Assembly (NCBI GenBank): GCA_932294295.1
Contig: OW028573.1
Span: 70,595,829 to 70,659,828, forward strand
Direction of reading: 5' to 3'
Length of the DNA stretch: 64,000 nucleotides
Source: Alitta virens
Lineage: Eukaryota; Annelida; Polychaeta; Phyllodocida; Nereididae
Below the pieces are notes generated by a model, which did not search any database, was not told the origin of the DNA, and worked only from the letters and a program-made list of their open reading frames with translations. Positions 1 to 10,765 of this stretch are shown here, one piece after another. Numbering within the stretch: position 1 is the first letter of the stretch; each line of letters starts with the position of its first letter. Position numbers and translations under genes: made by a program.

Positions 1-727
1 CTACTTTTGTATAGCTTATATAACAACTTTATTGCGATTTATGAAGGGCTGCATGCATTGTTCGTGGCATAATCATAGTATTTTCCAAACCACTAAATGT
101 TGGCAGGCAATACCAACACTCTATAAATAAACTGCAATTTTACCAGTGTAGTCACATGCAAATTGCCTGACTATGCGAATGCATCTCAGATTTGTTTTTC
201 AATGCTCTTATCCTGGTAAAAGACCATTAATGTTACAGGTCTTGGACATTGGCAACATGTAGATGAAATATCAATGTAAATTGTTGATTTTTTCCTCTTT
301 TTCTTTACCTCCCTTGCCTTATTAACCTCGCTACTTGTGCTTCCTTATAAATGCATAAGCCAAATTGTCTGCATGCCATGTCATAAGCATTTTAATAGGC
401 ATCTGCATGTTTATAGATCACGTATGTATAAAAGAGGAAAATATTTACAATAACTTGAACCAATATTGACCCTGCGTTGCCAGCATGCAATATCTTTAAC
501 CTAGTTAGACCTGAATGACAAGTGAACTGCCAAGAATAGGAAACATCTCGAAATTGATGGATCATGCATATTTTTGGACCGGCTTGGCAACTGCTGGCAA
601 TTAGGGATCCTTATGATGTGACAATCAGGTAGGATGGTATGTCCACATCTGCATGGTGGGAAGAATTAGTAATAATTTTCAGGTGCAGATGGAAATGTCA
701 GGACAACAAACCCAAACTCGACGACAA
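1..727. other. Non-coding stretch, nothing recognised
   Basis: AT-rich unique sequence with no convincing exon on either strand. It lies downstream, on the minus strand, of the lectin exon at 1200-1318, so it is probably the next intron of that gene. I looked for a phase-1 minus-strand exon continuing the lectin gene and did not find one. Confidence 0.5.
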
Positions 728-933
728 ACCACCACCATCACCACCATCACCCACCATCACCACCCACCACCACCCACCATCATCATCACCACCCACCACC
801 ACCACCCACCATCATCATCATCATCATCATCACCACCCACCACCACCACCCACCATCATCATCACCACCCACCATCACCACCCACCATCAACCACCACCA
901 TCACCCACCATCACCACTATCACCACCACCAAC
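728..933. repeat. (CCA/CAT)n microsatellite
   Basis: About 205 bp of impure ACC/ATC/CAT trinucleotide repeat. Overlapping frames here read as poly-His/Pro/Thr, which is a consequence of the repeat and not a sign of coding. It sits 267 bp beyond the splice donor of the lectin exon and is probably intronic. Confidence 0.9.
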
Positions 934-1199
934 AACCAATCAGTCATCTGAGTGCATTCAGGTGGTAGGCAACATCAGACCTACACTCATCACCAGCTGA
1001 AAGTAATCTTTGTTCTTTCACTGTGTCCGCACAATAGAACAGTTTTCAGCAGCTATAAACGGTAGAGTGGTTCACACAGGTAGAGCCTTTTGGGGACATG
1101 ACAGGGAGGACTCAATCAAAGCTTTATTGTCTGATGGACACGAAACATGAGAAGGGGCAATGGCATCTGATCAGAGAAGCATGGCTCAGCAATACTCAC

Positions 1200-1318
1200 C
1201 TGTTCGGCAGTTGTATGTGGCGTCCAGATAAGCCACAAGATCCTTAGGGCATGGCTGGGCCTCAAACAGCGCCGGGTCCGGAATTGGCACCCTGCATTCT
1301 CTCCTCCCAGAACATTTG
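1200..1318 (-). CDS. SUEL/rhamnose-binding lectin domain, C-terminal-half exon
   Basis: Internal exon of 119 nt. On the minus strand it is preceded by a TTTCAG acceptor and followed by a GTGAGT donor. Its first base completes an AAC codon begun by the exon at 5417-5582, after which it encodes 39 residues and leaves one base for the next exon (phase 1). The peptide starts KCSGRRECRV and ends with PCPKDL, AYLDATYNC. This matches the second half of the SUEL/Gal_Lectin fold: a C-x-G-R-x-x-C stretch, then a DPC-like PCP motif and the YL-x-(V/A)-x-Y-x-C terminal strand. The family binds rhamnose or galactose, or acts as an adhesion domain in secreted and surface proteins such as egg lectins, latrophilins, EVA-1 and polycystin-1-like proteins. 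The exact gene cannot be named from one domain. Domain identity is clear; gene identity is not. Confidence 0.88.
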
Positions 1319-1962
1319 CTGAAATTAAAAGTATAACTGGATTTTAGCCATCAAGAGCTTTATACTTGGCTTTGTACAATCGTTGCCAAATCGCGTCACC
1401 GCTTTTTGTCGAAACCGCAACAGAGTTTGAAATCAATAACGTACATGCACTTGATATCATGCTAAATTAGCAAAATCATTCACCAGAATTAATTGCCTGG
1501 AACTATCTGTTGTATCTTTAGTTTGGATTGCTATGTCATTATTTTCATCGCTTTCATTTATTATTACTAAACCACATCAGAAAGCAATGTTTTATTTAGA
1601 ATCACGTGTCCATCATACATAATACATAGCTCATATTCAAGTTGTATTTCTTTGCATTTAGCTAAGAACCAAGTCACGCTATTTCCTTTTTTTACATTTT
1701 CCTAACTAAACTACATAGAATGATAAGAATTAAAATTAAACGATGTCACATATGCTGATTAAAAAAAAAAAGCACATAGCCAGAAGACCTTTTTTTTTAT
1801 TCAGCCTTCAGCGTTGATATTCTGCTCGCTCCTATGTACCTATCATATCGGATAACTCCTAGTTACTTTCAAATTAACGTGAATGTGACAATGAGAGCAA
1901 AGCATGCTACATATTTAATGTCTCTTTAATCATGCAGCCTGTTTAAAGACAGAACAGATGAC

Positions 1963-2572
1963 TCGGAATTTCGTTTGTCTCATAGAACTAAACGTTTAAG
2001 TTTTAACCATTGAATAAAATATATAAAACCTGCACAATAATGTTTTTTTCTCTTTTTGAGGATGCCTTGGCCTAGTGGTTAAGACTTTGGACTCGTGCGC
2101 ACAAGGTCGTGGGTTCAAGCCGAACCACGGCATGGGGGAACTGAGCAGATCCTCCTTGAACCACTGCTTCACTCCACCAATATGTGAATGGGTACTTGGC
2201 TATGACGGCTGCAGGTTGGGCGTATACTCCACGGGGAGTAGAGACAAACTCATACTTGAACAGGCCTACCAAGGTAGTAAATTGTGATGTCGGCAGAGCT
2301 CGATATAGATCGAGATGGCAGACAGAAAACCCACACATTTCTATTTTTCTTATGACTAAAAATCTGACAAGGTTGACTTGACTTGCATTGGTACAACGCC
2401 TACAATTCCTTGGAAATTCGTTTGTCTCTCATAGAACTCAACGTTTAAGCTTTTCTACCATTGCATAAACGAAATAAAAGCTTTACCAAGTACTTTTCCT
2501 CTTTTTCCAATGACTTAAATCAGACAGGTTTGACTTGTGTGCCTCGCATTGGTGCAATGCCAACAGTCGAGA
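1963..2572. repeat. Tandem duplication, one copy split by a SINE
   Basis: Unit A (1963-2057 plus 2349-2409) and unit B (2410-about 2572) are diverged copies of about 160 bp. Shared landmarks are ATTCGTTTGTCT, CATAGAACT, AACGTTTAAG, a T-rich CTCTTTTT tract, CAATGACTTAAATC versus CTTATGACTAAAAATC, and GCATTGGT(A/G)CAA. Unit A is interrupted by the SINE at its CTCTTTTT tract; unit B keeps the uninterrupted site near 2494-2510. Confidence 0.75.
2058..2338 (+). mobile_element. tRNA-derived SINE (full-length, about 281 bp)
   Basis: The 5' part is tRNA-like. The A box TGGCCTAGTGG at 2068-2078 matches TRGYNNARNGG exactly, and the B box GGTTCAAGCC lies at 2112-2121, the usual spacing for an RNA polymerase III internal promoter. 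A tRNA-unrelated body follows, including AATGGGTACTTGGC, a stretch I recall from other invertebrate tRNA SINEs. Flanking direct repeats TTCTCTTTTT (2048-2057) and TTCTATTTTT (2339-2348) look like a target-site duplication with one mismatch. It is antisense to the host lectin gene. The subfamily was not identified. Confidence 0.82.
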
Positions 2573-3901
2573 CACGCAAAGAACTACATAATAGTTTGCC
2601 AAAGTCACCGCAACTGATCTTTCTTGCCTGCCTCAAAACAACTGAAGTCTAATGTGAAACATGCTGGGCGATCAATGATCTCTGCTGCCTCATGCCTCCA
2701 ATAATTGCCTGTTCAAATATCCACCAATTGGAATAGTCACTATTTGACTCGATGTGGTTTTATCGTGCCTGCTAATGCGTCCACAATTATCCAATTTAAA
2801 TGACATGTTTGCCGCAGCAATTCACATTAACGTCTGTTTTAACTTTTACAGTTTCAACTGAAGCCAGTGCTAAACCCGACTTGCTAAATTTAATATCTAT
2901 AGTTTTACTCGGTGGGTGTAGAAGCAAAATGCTATATGAAAAATGCAGCTAATGAAGGCAAAAACGCATCGTCTTTATTAAATTTCTGGAAATTGCGTTT
3001 CTGTGAAATGTCACTTGATATGTAATATGATTGAATACATTAATGCCCTCGGTGCCCTTCATGAAATTTACAATCGATAGGATGCATACAGAGTAATGAA
3101 ACAAAACTGGACAAGAAAAAAACCTTCATTTTTCAGTGTTTATCCCCTAAAAAGTTCATCAACCTCAGACTGTTCATGTTCCTCCCAAGAGTACAATGTC
3201 CTCTCTTTAGTTCCAGCGCAATTCTCTTGGTAGAAGGAACATAACACAACCCAGGCCTACAACTCGCAATCTGCCAGATCAATGCACATGTGTTCAATCA
3301 TATTCACCATGACACACTTTGTTTAATGTCAGTCAGTCCCGAAGGGTTGAGAATTCTTCCAGGTTTTAGCCTGGGAGCTTAATTTGCACCAGCACTTCAC
3401 ATTTACATGGAATATACCAACAAAACTAACGACATGTTTTGAGGCCACAACAAGGCACCATCAAATTTGGACAAATTAGGGAGAACTAGGTGACTTAAAG
3501 GCAATCCTGTAATAGCACACACAAGGCATAATCCAATAACAAATCTGTTCTTAAATTTAATTTCCGCACCACACCCATTGTGATGGGGCAAATTACCTCC
3601 TGCAAAATCTTTGTTCGTCTCATAATTGCCTTACAGAAATTGTGGTTGGTTTTGGGATTTTTAAACATCCATGGACTCAAAAAAGGTAACAACAATAGGT
3701 ATTGATGTCCATATGGTATGGTAAAAATCATATAAACTATTAGAAGTGACCAATCTAACTAACGACTGAGCCACTTAATGAACAGTGCACACTAATTTAC
3801 TGGCAAATTATATGGTAAGCTAACGAACTAATGAAATGACCACCTGAAGGCCAATTGGCTGACCTGCTACTAGCATAAAGGAGAAAGGAAGCAATAGCCA
3901 C

Positions 3902-3910
3902 TGATGCTGC

Positions 3911-3965
<55 letters not shown>
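3902..3965. repeat. (CTG)n microsatellite
   Basis: About 64 bp of nearly pure TGC/CTG repeat inside the lectin-gene intron. Polyleucine and polyglutamine frames across it are repeat artefacts. Confidence 0.9.
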
Positions 3966-5416
3966 ATGTCGTATATTATCATCACCTAAACCTACAGGCC
4001 GAAAGCGGAGAAGCAGCAGCGTTTAGGGCAATTGGTGCAGATATGAAAACAAACGACGCTAGTCATGTGACAGGCATTGATCATATGACAGGATGTGGAT
4101 GTGGAGGGGCATTTGCTGTGGCGTGACCTCCACATGACATTAGGATGACCTTGGCAACTGCGATTATGGCCGATGACCTATGGTTGTGTGTGCCTGGGAT
4201 ATCTACTAGGCCCATAAAGAAGCAATGGGCCTTCATCACCCTCATCATTCCAGCTGAGCAGAACAATGCCTCTTTGCTACCTTTGATGTGGCACATATGT
4301 CAATTTACCCATGTTCGTGCAGGAACAAGAGCAGCCCAGAGTGAAGAAACACAACAGAGATTATTATGCTCACCTAACGTGATACATGCAATTTAATACT
4401 TCCCCCTTGGTTTAAGAAGAACAGGATCTGCTTTGAACTATGCAGTCGGAAGCTCGTAATAACATTACACTTGTGCATGGAAGGGTTTCCACTTGAAGAT
4501 TTCCTTCTAAGATCTTTTCAAACGGGTGTCTCAGTCTTGTGATATGTTCTCTATATGTTTATATTTGAATGGTTAATTTCATCTATTACTAATATTCTTC
4601 AGGAACCGATGTAAATGCATTTACCGTTATTAATATATTTGCATTTCTGGCATAATAAACTGGCTAGATACAGTTTGGCCCAAAAGTTGATATTCACTTA
4701 AACAAAACACAGTTCACTTCAATTTCCACAACTTTTCTCTTCAATAAAGAATCACCATTCTTTAAATTCAACAACAATTCTAACAATTTTCCATTCAATT
4801 CTATCAAACGTTTTAGCTAACTTTTTTTTTGCAATTGATGATTTTACTCCCAGATTTATTTGTGACATCTTGCTAAAGTGAATGTAATTTTTAGCATTTT
4901 AATTATACGGAAACAATATCAAACAGAATCCTCCATATATAAACTGGAATAGTGTTAGTGCTACATCCAGTTTATCTAAGAATGGGGATGTAATGGGTCA
5001 TGAAATGCGTAACTTAGTAGTAAGAAGTCGACTGTAATAAAAAAAATACTGACAAAAATAGGTTTTCTTGGATATACATAGTAAAGCCTCTTATTTATCC
5101 ATCCATCAGAGGTTATCACTCACACATATAGGGTGAGTAAGCAAAAGTAATGTAATTTTCTGTCAGTGCTCAACACATTCACCGATGTCTGCTTCCAACT
5201 GCATGCTAAGGAGCAGAAGCTAAATTATTTGAAGATGAGATTTTAATTTCAAAACGACAAACTCAAATTCTCTTCTGTAATTGAATTCTTGGCATAATAT
5301 GTTTTCTGTGCCCCTGATCAAATGTGAAATAGTTTCAAAGCATACATTACCAAAAGGCGTGGCAAGAATTACATGGCTCAGACGATGTAATTAAGAAGAA
5401 TAAGGAGAAATCTTAC

Positions 5417-5582
5417 TTGTCCATGTGCCTGATGACGTCAGAGGAACAGCCTACGTAATAGTTACGTTTCAGGCAGCGTCCTAGCATCATTCGTCCATAA
5501 CGGGCTTGGTTCATGATGATGACCTGTCCAGAAGGGCAGTCCCCCTGGAAGGACTCGAGCTGACAGACCTCTCTCTGGATTT
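5417..5582 (-). CDS. SUEL/rhamnose-binding lectin domain, N-terminal-half exon
   Basis: Internal exon of 166 nt, preceded on the minus strand by TTGTTGCAG and followed by GTAAGA. Two bases complete a codon from an unseen upstream exon, 54 codons follow, and two bases (AA) carry over to the exon at 1200-1318. The peptide includes EVCQLE, CPSGQVIIMNQARYGRMM, GRCLKRNYY and VGCSSDVIRHMD. ARYGR is the (A)-x-YGR signature of the family, and the four cysteines plus four in the next exon give the eight-cysteine, four-disulphide SUEL pattern. The joined domain is 94 residues, normal for the family. No signal peptide or start codon is in this exon, so at least one more exon must lie upstream, at a higher coordinate. 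EVA-1, latrophilin and secreted multi-lectin proteins are all possible; I cannot choose. Confidence 0.9.
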
Positions 5583-6996
5583 CTGCAACAAATATGAAAT
5601 TACGTTGAGTGATAATTGGCTATGAACATCTAAAAAGACAGACACCGTTGCTTTATGAAGTCATTTAGTTGGAACAGAAATTAGTGCTTGGATGCATGGC
5701 TTAATAGAATAAATTTACATGTCCTCTCCTGAGAGTACCTTAGTTAAACAAATAAAATGTTGCGCAAAATTGAGATTTGTGTATTTTGCACAAGATAACA
5801 TTGCTTTTATGGTTAAGTAAACAAGGCTTCACAAGAGAGGAGTATGCACATCACGTGGTGAAAGAATGCAATTAAACTCCTCTCCTACATAAATATTCTC
5901 GTGTATTAGAGCAACATGTCTCAGGAGTGTGGGATGAATAAGCTGTCATTACTTCTTGCAACTCTGTTGCATCCGAGATGGCATACTAAATCCATTATAT
6001 CTTAAGATTCTAGCAGCAGAAAGCAACCTTGAAGTGAAGAGGTGTCATAAACAAGCAGTGAAGAGGGGGAGAAGAGAGAAGGAGGGAGTCCCACGGGGGG
6101 CAGTGTTTTGACTACCAGATTTGGCATAGAGGCGAGCGCTGCTTGATTTGGCTAAGTGTCAGCTGCCAAAGTGGCACTATTCATTTGGAGACGGCAGTGG
6201 CGTGGCATCGTATCTAGGAGGCTGGTGCATACACAGAGGGTCATCCGTCACCAAAGGGCACCCCAGGGCCAAGGGAGGCCAGAGGAGGCCAGGAAAGGTC
6301 CCCTAGGAGCCGCCAGGTCACTCGATACAGGCGTCACAGCCGGCGCCACCCCTCCCCGACCCGGCACCATCGTCAATTTGGCCCTCTGGGACAAGGTGCT
6401 GTGACAGCATGGATATTTGCTCAAAGTTTGCTGTCTAGTGTTTCGTGTGAATTACCCCGAGGCCCGCGTGGGTAATCTTAGCAGACCATTGCCATAATAC
6501 ACTTGGCTCAGATATCATCCTCAGCCACTTAACCGGGCGACTAGCAAACATTAACCTCTTACCATTGTGCAGTTTTGCTTATTCAATATTCAGTGACCAC
6601 AGATCATTTTCAAGCCCCATTGCCCTGTAATCACTAGGCAGAGTCTCCCCAGCTTGTGAGTTACTGCCTGAGCAGAAGATCATAATCATACAAGTGTATT
6701 ACAGAGAGTAGAGCAGGTTGGAGGCTGTTGTGTTCTGTTTGTGTAACATCCCTCGGGTGCGGGACACACTGGGCTCAGCCATCTGTCTTTTAGGATGACA
6801 AGCAAGGCAAAACTGAGGCAAAACTGAGGCAAACTGAGCCCAAATGCACTATACAACGTTCAGTGCCCATGGAGGTGAGATCGATTGTTGTACAGAGAAT
6901 AAAATGTACACACAGGGAGATTTTGGCCAGTAAGGCCACGGTACAGCGAGGGCAGGGTGAGGGCAGTCAGACCCTGGTTCCATTCATCACCAAATA

Positions 6997-7051
<55 letters not shown>

Positions 7052-7074
7052 ACTGCCGCTTATGCTGCTGCTGC
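6997..7074. repeat. (TGC)n microsatellite
   Basis: About 78 bp of TGC repeat with scattered TAC, TTG and CGC interruptions. The frames open across it (poly-Ala on one strand, poly-Ser on the other) are artefacts. Confidence 0.9.
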
Positions 7075-10000
7075 AGTAAGATGACCTGCACATCGTTCCC
7101 CCATTCTCCACTCTCCGCCTCCATAATTCCTCAGCAGCACGAAAGATTAGACGAAGGATGTTGAGCCTATCAGAGCAGCATTTAGGCGTAGAGTTACCCA
7201 TCTAGTGTGTTCGGTGACACGGTCCAAAAAAGAGACAGTGCTGAAGTGACCGCCTAATCCTGCATATAAGCAGGTCGCCTTAGATCAAGCAGCTTCAAAT
7301 TCCACTTCACTGCTCTGGTGCATCTATGCAAGCCACTGCAAGGCATCCTGGGATAGGTTGGGGTTAGGGGAGCTTATGGCTACTGTATGGCATGCCAAAC
7401 GTTCTGGAACATTTTGCTGTAGATCCTAACATAACAGCCATAGGCTGCCTTTAGTCAAACCAAAAGCTTTGCAGAACACTGTACATAATATTATATAGTA
7501 CCGTATGTGGCCAGTAGAGTTCACTGTAACGTCACATCAAAGACGAGCTGATTTAAACTGCAAAGTGTGTATGTATAGAGTTTCAACAGTGTTGATTTAA
7601 GTTGCTAAATGTTTTCTGATAGAGCTTCTGGATAGAGTTACGAAGCAGAGTTGTGGCCCCATGTACTACTTACTTTATTCGAGGGCGGAAAATGGGGTTG
7701 GTGATGTCATTTTGGCAGCTCGTGTCGCGTGGTCAGGCAGGGACAGCTGACCTGGCAACCCAGCCGTCTTTTTACCGGCCTAATCCAAGATTAAGACTCG
7801 CGCCATGCAAGACGTCCATTGAGGGGCGATTAGAACGCGTATTGGCGGCGGCTGTGACGCCATAAAAGGTTTATTAGAGAAGAAGGTCGACTGGGGGGAG
7901 GGCAGAAGGGGGGCAGGGGCCTCCGTGCGACTGACAGCCACCTGAGGCCGATTCGGTTTGCACGGACCGCCTCGGAAGCACGCAACCTCACCTGACAAAG
8001 CAGCAAAGGCAGGCGAACGCAGCAGGCCTAGCTCTAGACGAAACTAATTGACAATGCCTCACTCAGCCACGCCACGGCGATCTCTCAATGAAATATTAAG
8101 CAAGTTGTGATTGGATAAAGTCTAGAACGTCGATAGCTGCGAGTACAAAGACGCTTGCAATCGGTCGTTCCCAAAGCGCAGGAAATCCGTCAATTAAGGA
8201 GGAAGCCCGAGGATCCCTTAACAGCGACAGTGCGCCACATTCTTCCATCATTCAAGAAGCATCCCAAGCACCCTGCTGAAGTCTAGCCCTCCCCACCCCC
8301 CTCGCCACCCCCACGCCACCTAAGATGGCCATAATTTCACTTGTTAGCATGTCACATCTCTTCGCAGAGAAAATCCTTTCGTGAGATAAGGCCATCCAAA
8401 CAACGCTTATCTTTGTTAAGCCTCAAATGCTACCCCCAAAATGTCTCTTCGCTCAAGCCGCTAGAATTTGAGCCCTGGGTAATGAACGCGATAGTTTCGC
8501 GATACCGCAAGATACTGCACGATACCTCCCAGAAGCAGGAAGATGCCGGGTGTTAATCTCCCTGTTTCCATGCTAATGTAGATGAAATACTGCTCTGCAT
8601 GGCTTGATCAAAATATAACGTTCTAATGAACCATCTTTAGCATTCTCTGTGCGGATCAATGCATCTGGAATAAGTTAGAACATCTGACTCATTGTTTTCT
8701 TCCTGCATTCTTGACAGCCCAATTTCTCTGGGCACCAAGTAATGAGCTGCACCTATATCCTGATATTTAACATTTGGCAACTCTGATCACTAACACTTAA
8801 TTGATTTTACCAAGTGTAAGCCAAAGGTGAACCAAATTGATGGATTCATTGTTCCTTCCTACTTTAGCTCAATCTCACTGGCACAAAACCATAAGCACCT
8901 ATATTATAATGTGTAGTATTTGAAACTCTGATTACTTTCACTAAGCCAAAGGTGCAGAGAAAAAAATAACCTGAGTCATTGATGGATGGATGTGAAAATA
9001 GCAAGAGCCGAATGTCTTAAGGCAGTGTTTATACAAGTTAGCAAATGGCAGAGGCGTCCTTGCTACATAGCAACCAGGAAACATTCGTATTGAGACTGAT
9101 CGCAGAGTCTACACTGGGCCTGTTCCAATTAATGCCGGATACCTGGTATTGGAGCTCCTAACGCATAGGATGATGGGATGAAACAGTATATTTGAAATTA
9201 TTATGAAAGTGTATCACCGGCAATAACAATACTTTTAATCACACTTGCACCCTGTTTGTGCATTGAAAAACTGCCAGTCTGTCACATATATCAAGGAATC
9301 CGAATTGTTAAAAAGGAAATTAATGGGGGACTTGACCTTTAGAAGGTTCCATATCAAGGAACAGACATCAATTTTGCTTGCATAAAATTATTAGCCCCAG
9401 AGCAGGCGAGGGGTCAAGCAGTGTGTTGTGCTCATTGCAGAGATATTGTGAAGGATTGCATCCTGGCTGGGAGACAGAACATGGCTGCAGATGCCAAGAT
9501 AGCTCGTCTTCTAATTCGCATTGTTGAAACATGAAGAGAGGCTTAGAATGGACCCGGGGGTGATGTATAGCCTTCTAATGGGCATCGAGATAAAGAGAAT
9601 TTGGTCTGGTCCCACATGCACGATGAGACGGCCCAAGAAGATACTATCAGGCCCAGTCACGTCCCTGTCTTACACCCTGGCTAAGATTGGCTTGTTACCA
9701 TTAATGTGCACGCCACGGGAAAAATATTTCTGTCTGCCCAGTGAGAGATAAATATAAAACTCACAAATACAAAATGTAGTCTGAAGCAACATCACTGTGT
9801 GACATTTTGTGAGCAGTTTTTAATCCACACACACTGAATTAAGTACAGACGCAAAATGTGAAATTTAGTCTAAAGCAACGTTGCCGAGGAGAGACCTTTT
9901 TTATCTTCACTTCATAATACACACGCACTGTAACTGCAGAATAAACTTTCACTCGTAATGAGACACATCTCCTGATAAAGTTAATTACAGTTCTGTCTCG

Positions 10001-10711
10001 TATACCAGTTTCTATTTCTCCTGCATTTCCTTTGCCTAAAAGGCATGCGTTCTGCATAAGTAGGCATCTCAGCTTTTTCCCTGGATTCCACAGGAAAACT
10101 TAGCAAGAAAAATATTAAGTTTTCAACATCTTGGAGCAAGCAGACAGTGCGCAGATGGTCTAGAGACTTCCACGAATATAACAGGTGCAACTTAGATGTA
10201 CATGAGTGTAGCCAGGGGTGTCTTGTTTGACACATACATATGCAAAGATAAGACCTTTTTTCACAGTGCTAAAATGAAAGTGTAATACATTGCAGGTAGA
10301 CTTACATTTGAAGACAGTCAATACGGGGAGTATTGATTAAAGTCCTGCTAAGCGTTTTGTAACGATGTTCCCTGATAGTGTCACTTTTAGTTGAGTCCTA
10401 CGAGGTACTTTGAATGTGATCGATAGTACTCAGTGTGATAATCTGCATTAGTGTGATAAACAACATGACATGATGTATAGATGTCTGTTTTTAGTACATC
10501 AGTTGGCTACCACGTTGTCCATGCTTATTGTCTTATTTATAGATTTGTAGACTTTGTATCTGATATATGTGAGTGTCTTTGGGGAGCAGTAAATTCATAT
10601 AATATATCCTATAAAGATATTATTTTTTTCTAATTATTCTGTCGAAATAAACTATCTTTAGAATCTTATCTTGAATCTTGTATTATGTTGCCCTCATGTA
10701 AGAGCACACAT

Positions 10712-10765
10712 GCAGTCAGTCAACCAGTCAGTCAGCCAGTTAGTCAGCCAGTTAGTCAGTCAGTT
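10712..10765. repeat. (CAGT/CAGY)n short tandem repeat
   Basis: About 54 bp of CAGTCAGTC/CAGCCAGTTAGT tetranucleotide-type repeat, followed by a pyrimidine-rich tract. Confidence 0.75.

Larger units (their letters stand above)
1319..5416 (-). other. Intron of the lectin-domain gene
   Basis: 4098 bp between the two lectin exons. It begins GTAAGA and ends CAG on the minus strand and splits a codon at phase 2. It contains a SINE inserted in a tandem duplication (1963-2572) and a CTG repeat near 3.9 kb. The remainder is AT-rich, with no further exon seen. Both exon halves join in frame without it. Confidence 0.8.

Noticed and set aside
2058..2130. Possible functional tRNA gene
   Set aside because: A and B boxes are intact, but the acceptor stem does not close after the B box and a long unrelated body follows with target-site duplications, as in a SINE.
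8323..8398. AAGATGGCC with a short frame, similar to the 28-31 kb start-site units
   Set aside because: The frame ends after 19 codons, lacks an ETS or other core-promoter motif nearby, and has no donor.
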